The notes under the pieces: model-generated
The model's input: the letters and a program-made list of their open reading frames with translations, nothing else
What the model was told of the DNA's origin: nothing
Database searches by the model: none
Origin: a virus
Strand: one strand, 5' to 3'
DNA: 25,318 nucleotides
IMG/VR virus record: IMGVR_UViG_3300037961_002997
Location: 1 to 25,318 of that record
Shown here: piece by piece, positions 22,914 through 25,318 of the stretch
Layout of the letters: each line of letters opens with the position of its first letter
How positions within the stretch are numbered: position 1 is the stretch's first letter
Position numbers and translations under genes: made by a program

Positions 22914-25318
22914 ATGGCGTTCAACGACGAAGTCCAAAAAATGATCCTGCCTTCCGCGCAAAACTATATTGCGTTGACTGAAGCTAGATTCAAAGAGCCG
23001 CTCAGTCGTGCGCTTAATATCAGGAAGGCCATTAATACGCTGAGGAACCCCGCAAACGTTGCGACCGCTCGTCGGAAATCCGGTGGTGCATACACTCAAT
23101 TGCTTCGATTTTACGAGGAACAACAGAGTGAATCGCGTGAACGAAACGCTGAGATGTTCACAAAAATAGACGAGGCTTTGAATGAAAGAGAGCAAGGCCG
23201 TCAAGACTCCATGGGTTCGTACGCAACTTCACCGGAGTTCAAACGAGACATTCAAAATTTAATTAAGGATGTAAACAGCGAAGGCGCTGAAGATAATGTC
23301 ATCGAAAGAATCGAAGCTAAACTGAAAGAATATGGTGCGATTGATAAGAAAGGCAATCCTCAGTACGCTGCAGTATATGCGATGATTGATCTGAAAAATG
23401 GTATCAATCCACAAAATAAAGAAAGTATAAAAGTTATTGATAAAAAATTGAGAGAATATTTAGTTTCTGCAGATGACATGCTCAGTTCTGCTAACAAGAT
23501 TGGTGATGTCGAAAGATATGTCAAACTGTTGAGGTTTCCAAGTTTCGCTTCAGATACTGAGGTTGGTCGCAGGAACAGGGAAAGGGCGTCAACTAAAAAT
23601 TATTTGATGTCTAAAAATCCAATTACTCAAAGACCTTATTATTTGGATTTCGAGCTTGATTCGAAAGATATAAATCAATATGAAAATTTCGATGTTATTG
23701 TAAACAGGTTACGTAATATTGTTTTTGGACAATCAGATTTCAGCTCCGTGCCAACTGTTGACGCATCAGAGCAAGAAAAGTCTGAATATATTGAGCAAAT
23801 TCCTGGACTGAAGCTTGAAAATAATCGAGTTATCGTAGATCCAGAATCTGATGGCGGCACCAAAAAAGCAGCAACAAAGTTTATCAAGGCTTTCGGTAGT
23901 AAAAATCCTACCTATGATCAGTTTGTCAAGTCACCTACAATCGCAGGAGCGTACGCAGGTTTCGAAGACGGCACAAAACTCGCCGAAAGAATGGAGGCTC
24001 GTGCTGACGAACTCGAAAAGCTTGAGGACCAGTACATCGAAGCCGCTGCAGATGAGGGTAGGCTTACTGTCGCTGAGCAGTCTGTGCTTACCAACCCATT
24101 TTTTGCTCGAAGGGGTTACCGAAGAACTCCTCGATACGGCCTCTTGAAGCGCAGAGCAGAAGCCAGAAAAACCCTGGCCGAGATTGAAGCAGATGAGGCC
24201 GCTGAGGTCGAGGAAGCGCCTGCTGAGGTCGAGGAAGTGTCCGCTGAGGTTGAGGCAAAGGTCGGATCTTCGGGAGTCCCAATCATCCCTGCCGTAATCA
24301 ATCGTTTCAAGAAGGCATACGATAGAGCAACCACAGCGGATGATTCCGAAAAGGATGCTACCCACCGAGAGTTGATGGATGTTGTCGCTGGCTTTAAGCG
24401 GCTTCCTGAGGACATTCAAAGTCAATTCCCTCGTAATTTTGTTCGTGCTGTGTACGAGCTTGGAACTCAACAAAAACAGGGGAAGGATGACACACCTGAG
24501 CAGCAGCAGATGGATTTTGCTAGTGCGATAAAGAGCCTCGACGATGCTGCAATCACTACAAAAACTATTGGCGAGTATGTTGCCGATGTTGGCAGTGATC
24601 CAAACGCAACCGCGCTCGAATCAACCGCAGATATGGTCGAGTTTCTGAATCACCCAGATTCGGTCGGTGAAGGATCATCTGTCGTCGGGAGGAATCTTCC
24701 CGTGGGTTCGGTTGCTTTCGGCTTTCTGGATACCATGAATCAAATCGCAGACGGGTCGGCCAGCAGATCTGATTTGATGAATGTGTTCGCTGAGGCGCAA
24801 GAGCTTTCACAACAAGACAGACCAGATTTTTTTGATACCGATAAATACGGTAGATATGAGTCCGTCGATAACTTCGTGGCGGCAATGGATCGCCAGCGTG
24901 GCGGTATTGCCCGTAAGAGAACACGTAGAAGAACTGAGCAAGATCGACCATCGAGTCCGTCACCCGAAACTCCGAGGACTCCAGAGAGTTACGCATCTCC
25001 AGCGATGCAGGAAATGATTGCAGAGTTTGCAGCAGGGCCAGAAGATGAAGCTCCAGAGGTTGAAATACCGGAGTTGAAGGATGACCCGAGAGCGTTTGCC
25101 CAACGTCAAGCGCAAAGAGCAGCAGAACTTCAGGCGATCGACGAGGACAGGAGAAGGCGCAGCGAGCGGCCAGCAATCACCGGAACCGACGACACCATTG
25201 CTGATCGAGTACTCAGAGACGCCACCCGGACATCGGCTCCTCGACGAACAATGGATCCCGAGCCCCCAGCAGATCCTGGTCGAGAGCAGGCTATCGCAGA
25301 CTTTAACGCGCGACCGGG
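22914..25318 (+). CDS. N-terminal part of a long putative internal virion/polyvalent protein (runs off right edge)
   Basis: ATG at 22914 with GAGG at 22904-22907. I translated the frame through to the end: 801 complete codons plus two bases and no stop. The N-terminal half is charged and helical, with SRERNAEMFTKIDEALNERE and later KFIKAFGSKNPTYDQFVKSP; an AEVEE repeat sits at about residues 430-448. The last 150 residues are Arg/Pro/Glu-rich and probably disordered (RKRTRRRTEQDRPSSPSPET). No catalytic motif is visible in this part. Bases about 23200-23900 are visibly richer in A and T than the surroundings. The frame continues exactly into the open frame at position 2 if the ends are joined, giving a 1,337-residue protein with an ART-like C-terminal region. 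Large proteins here are typically ejected with the genome; that role is inferred. Confidence 0.8.
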   Translation, partial: MAFNDEVQKMILPSAQNYIALTEARFKEPLSRALNIRKAINTLRNPANVATARRKSGGAYTQLLRFYEEQQSESRERNAEMFTKIDEALNEREQGRQDSMGSYATSPEFKRDIQNLIKDVNSEGAEDNVIERIEAKLKEYGAIDKKGNPQYAAVYAMIDLKNGINPQNKESIKVIDKKLREYLVSADDMLSSANKIGDVERYVKLLRFPSFASDTEVGRRNRERASTKNYLMSKNPITQRPYYLDFELDSKDINQYENFDVIVNRLRNIVFGQSDFSSVPTVDASEQEKSEYIEQIPGLKLENNRVIVDPESDGGTKKAATKFIKAFGSKNPTYDQFVKSPTIAGAYAGFEDGTKLAERMEARADELEKLEDQYIEAAADEGRLTVAEQSVLTNPFFARRGYRRTPRYGLLKRRAEARKTLAEIEADEAAEVEEAPAEVEEVSAEVEAKVGSSGVPIIPAVINRFKKAYDRATTADDSEKDATHRELMDVVAGFKRLPEDIQSQFPRNFVRAVYELGTQQKQGKDDTPEQQQMDFASAIKSLDDAAITTKTIGEYVADVGSDPNATALESTADMVEFLNHPDSVGEGSSVVGRNLPVGSVAFGFLDTMNQIADGSASRSDLMNVFAEAQELSQQDRPDFFDTDKYGRYESVDNFVAAMDRQRGGIARKRTRRRTEQDRPSSPSPETPRTPESYASPAMQEMIAEFAAGPEDEAPEVEIPELKDDPRAFAQRQAQRAAELQAIDEDRRRRSERPAITGTDDTIADRVLRDATRTSAPRRTMDPEPPADPGREQAIADFNARP
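24201..24257 (+). repeat. Short in-frame tandem repeat, 21-base unit, about 2.7 copies
   Basis: GCTGAGGTCGAGGAAGCGCC plus T is followed by a near copy from 24222 and a partial third from 24243. It encodes AEVEEAP, AEVEEVS and AEVEA in the long protein. The high identity of the first two copies suggests recent slippage or duplication within a flexible acidic linker. Confidence 0.85.

Noticed and set aside
1-25318. tRNA genes, CRISPR arrays, integrase, transposase or long terminal repeats
   Set aside because: None was seen on reading both strands. No cloverleaf-like sequence, spaced repeats or recombinase motifs were found, and the two ends of the window share no visible direct repeat.

Overview
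The window is a compact, virion-centred piece of a tailed double-stranded DNA phage with short-tailed (podovirus-like, broadly T7-like in layout) morphogenesis genes. A terminase large subunit, portal, scaffold, HK97-fold capsid protein, tail adaptor and tail nozzle lie in the canonical order on the + strand. Several small proteins carry sequence signatures I associate with marine phages and giant viruses, so a marine or aquatic origin is likely. The host cannot be named from the sequence. No tRNA, rRNA, integrase, insertion sequence or CRISPR array was seen.

Layout. Positions 2-1609 are the 3' end of a long gene whose visible part holds an ADP-ribosyltransferase-like (ART-like) domain. Positions 1618-5416 hold seven small or medium genes in a tight overlapping run; their products are unknown, and several are rich in Met, Lys or Cys. 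An SSB gene follows (5416-5811). A 56-aa gene on the minus strand (5808-5978) is the only antisense gene and faces SSB tail to tail. Then come a probable small terminase, large terminase, portal, a double zinc-ribbon protein, an unknown acidic protein, scaffold, major capsid protein and a capsid-decoration-like protein (6023-14334). A near-perfect rho-independent terminator at 14367-14407 closes the capsid block. After it lie the tail adaptor, tail nozzle, three tandem fibre/appendage-like genes with related N-termini, a Gly-zipper protein, a coiled-coil protein, a small fibre-like protein, and a long gene starting at 22914 that runs off the right edge (14418-25318).

The reading frame open at the right edge continues without a shift or stop into the frame open at the left edge. 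Joined, they give exactly 1,338 codons: a 1,337-aa protein with a coiled-coil N-terminal half, a disordered Pro/Arg/Glu-rich middle and an ART-like C-terminal region. The window may therefore be a complete circularly represented genome of 25,318 bp, cut inside this gene. If so, the phage has SSB but no recognisable polymerase, primase, helicase, RNA polymerase or lysis enzyme, and would depend heavily on its host.

How the genes work together. Terminase packages DNA through the portal into a scaffold-assembled, decorated capsid. Adaptor, nozzle and fibres complete the tail. The Gly-zipper, coiled-coil and long ART-bearing proteins occupy the place of internal (ejected) virion proteins in T7-like phages. 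Genes overlap or nearly touch, often as TAATG, TAGTG, ATGA or GTGA, implying translational coupling, with very little non-coding DNA.
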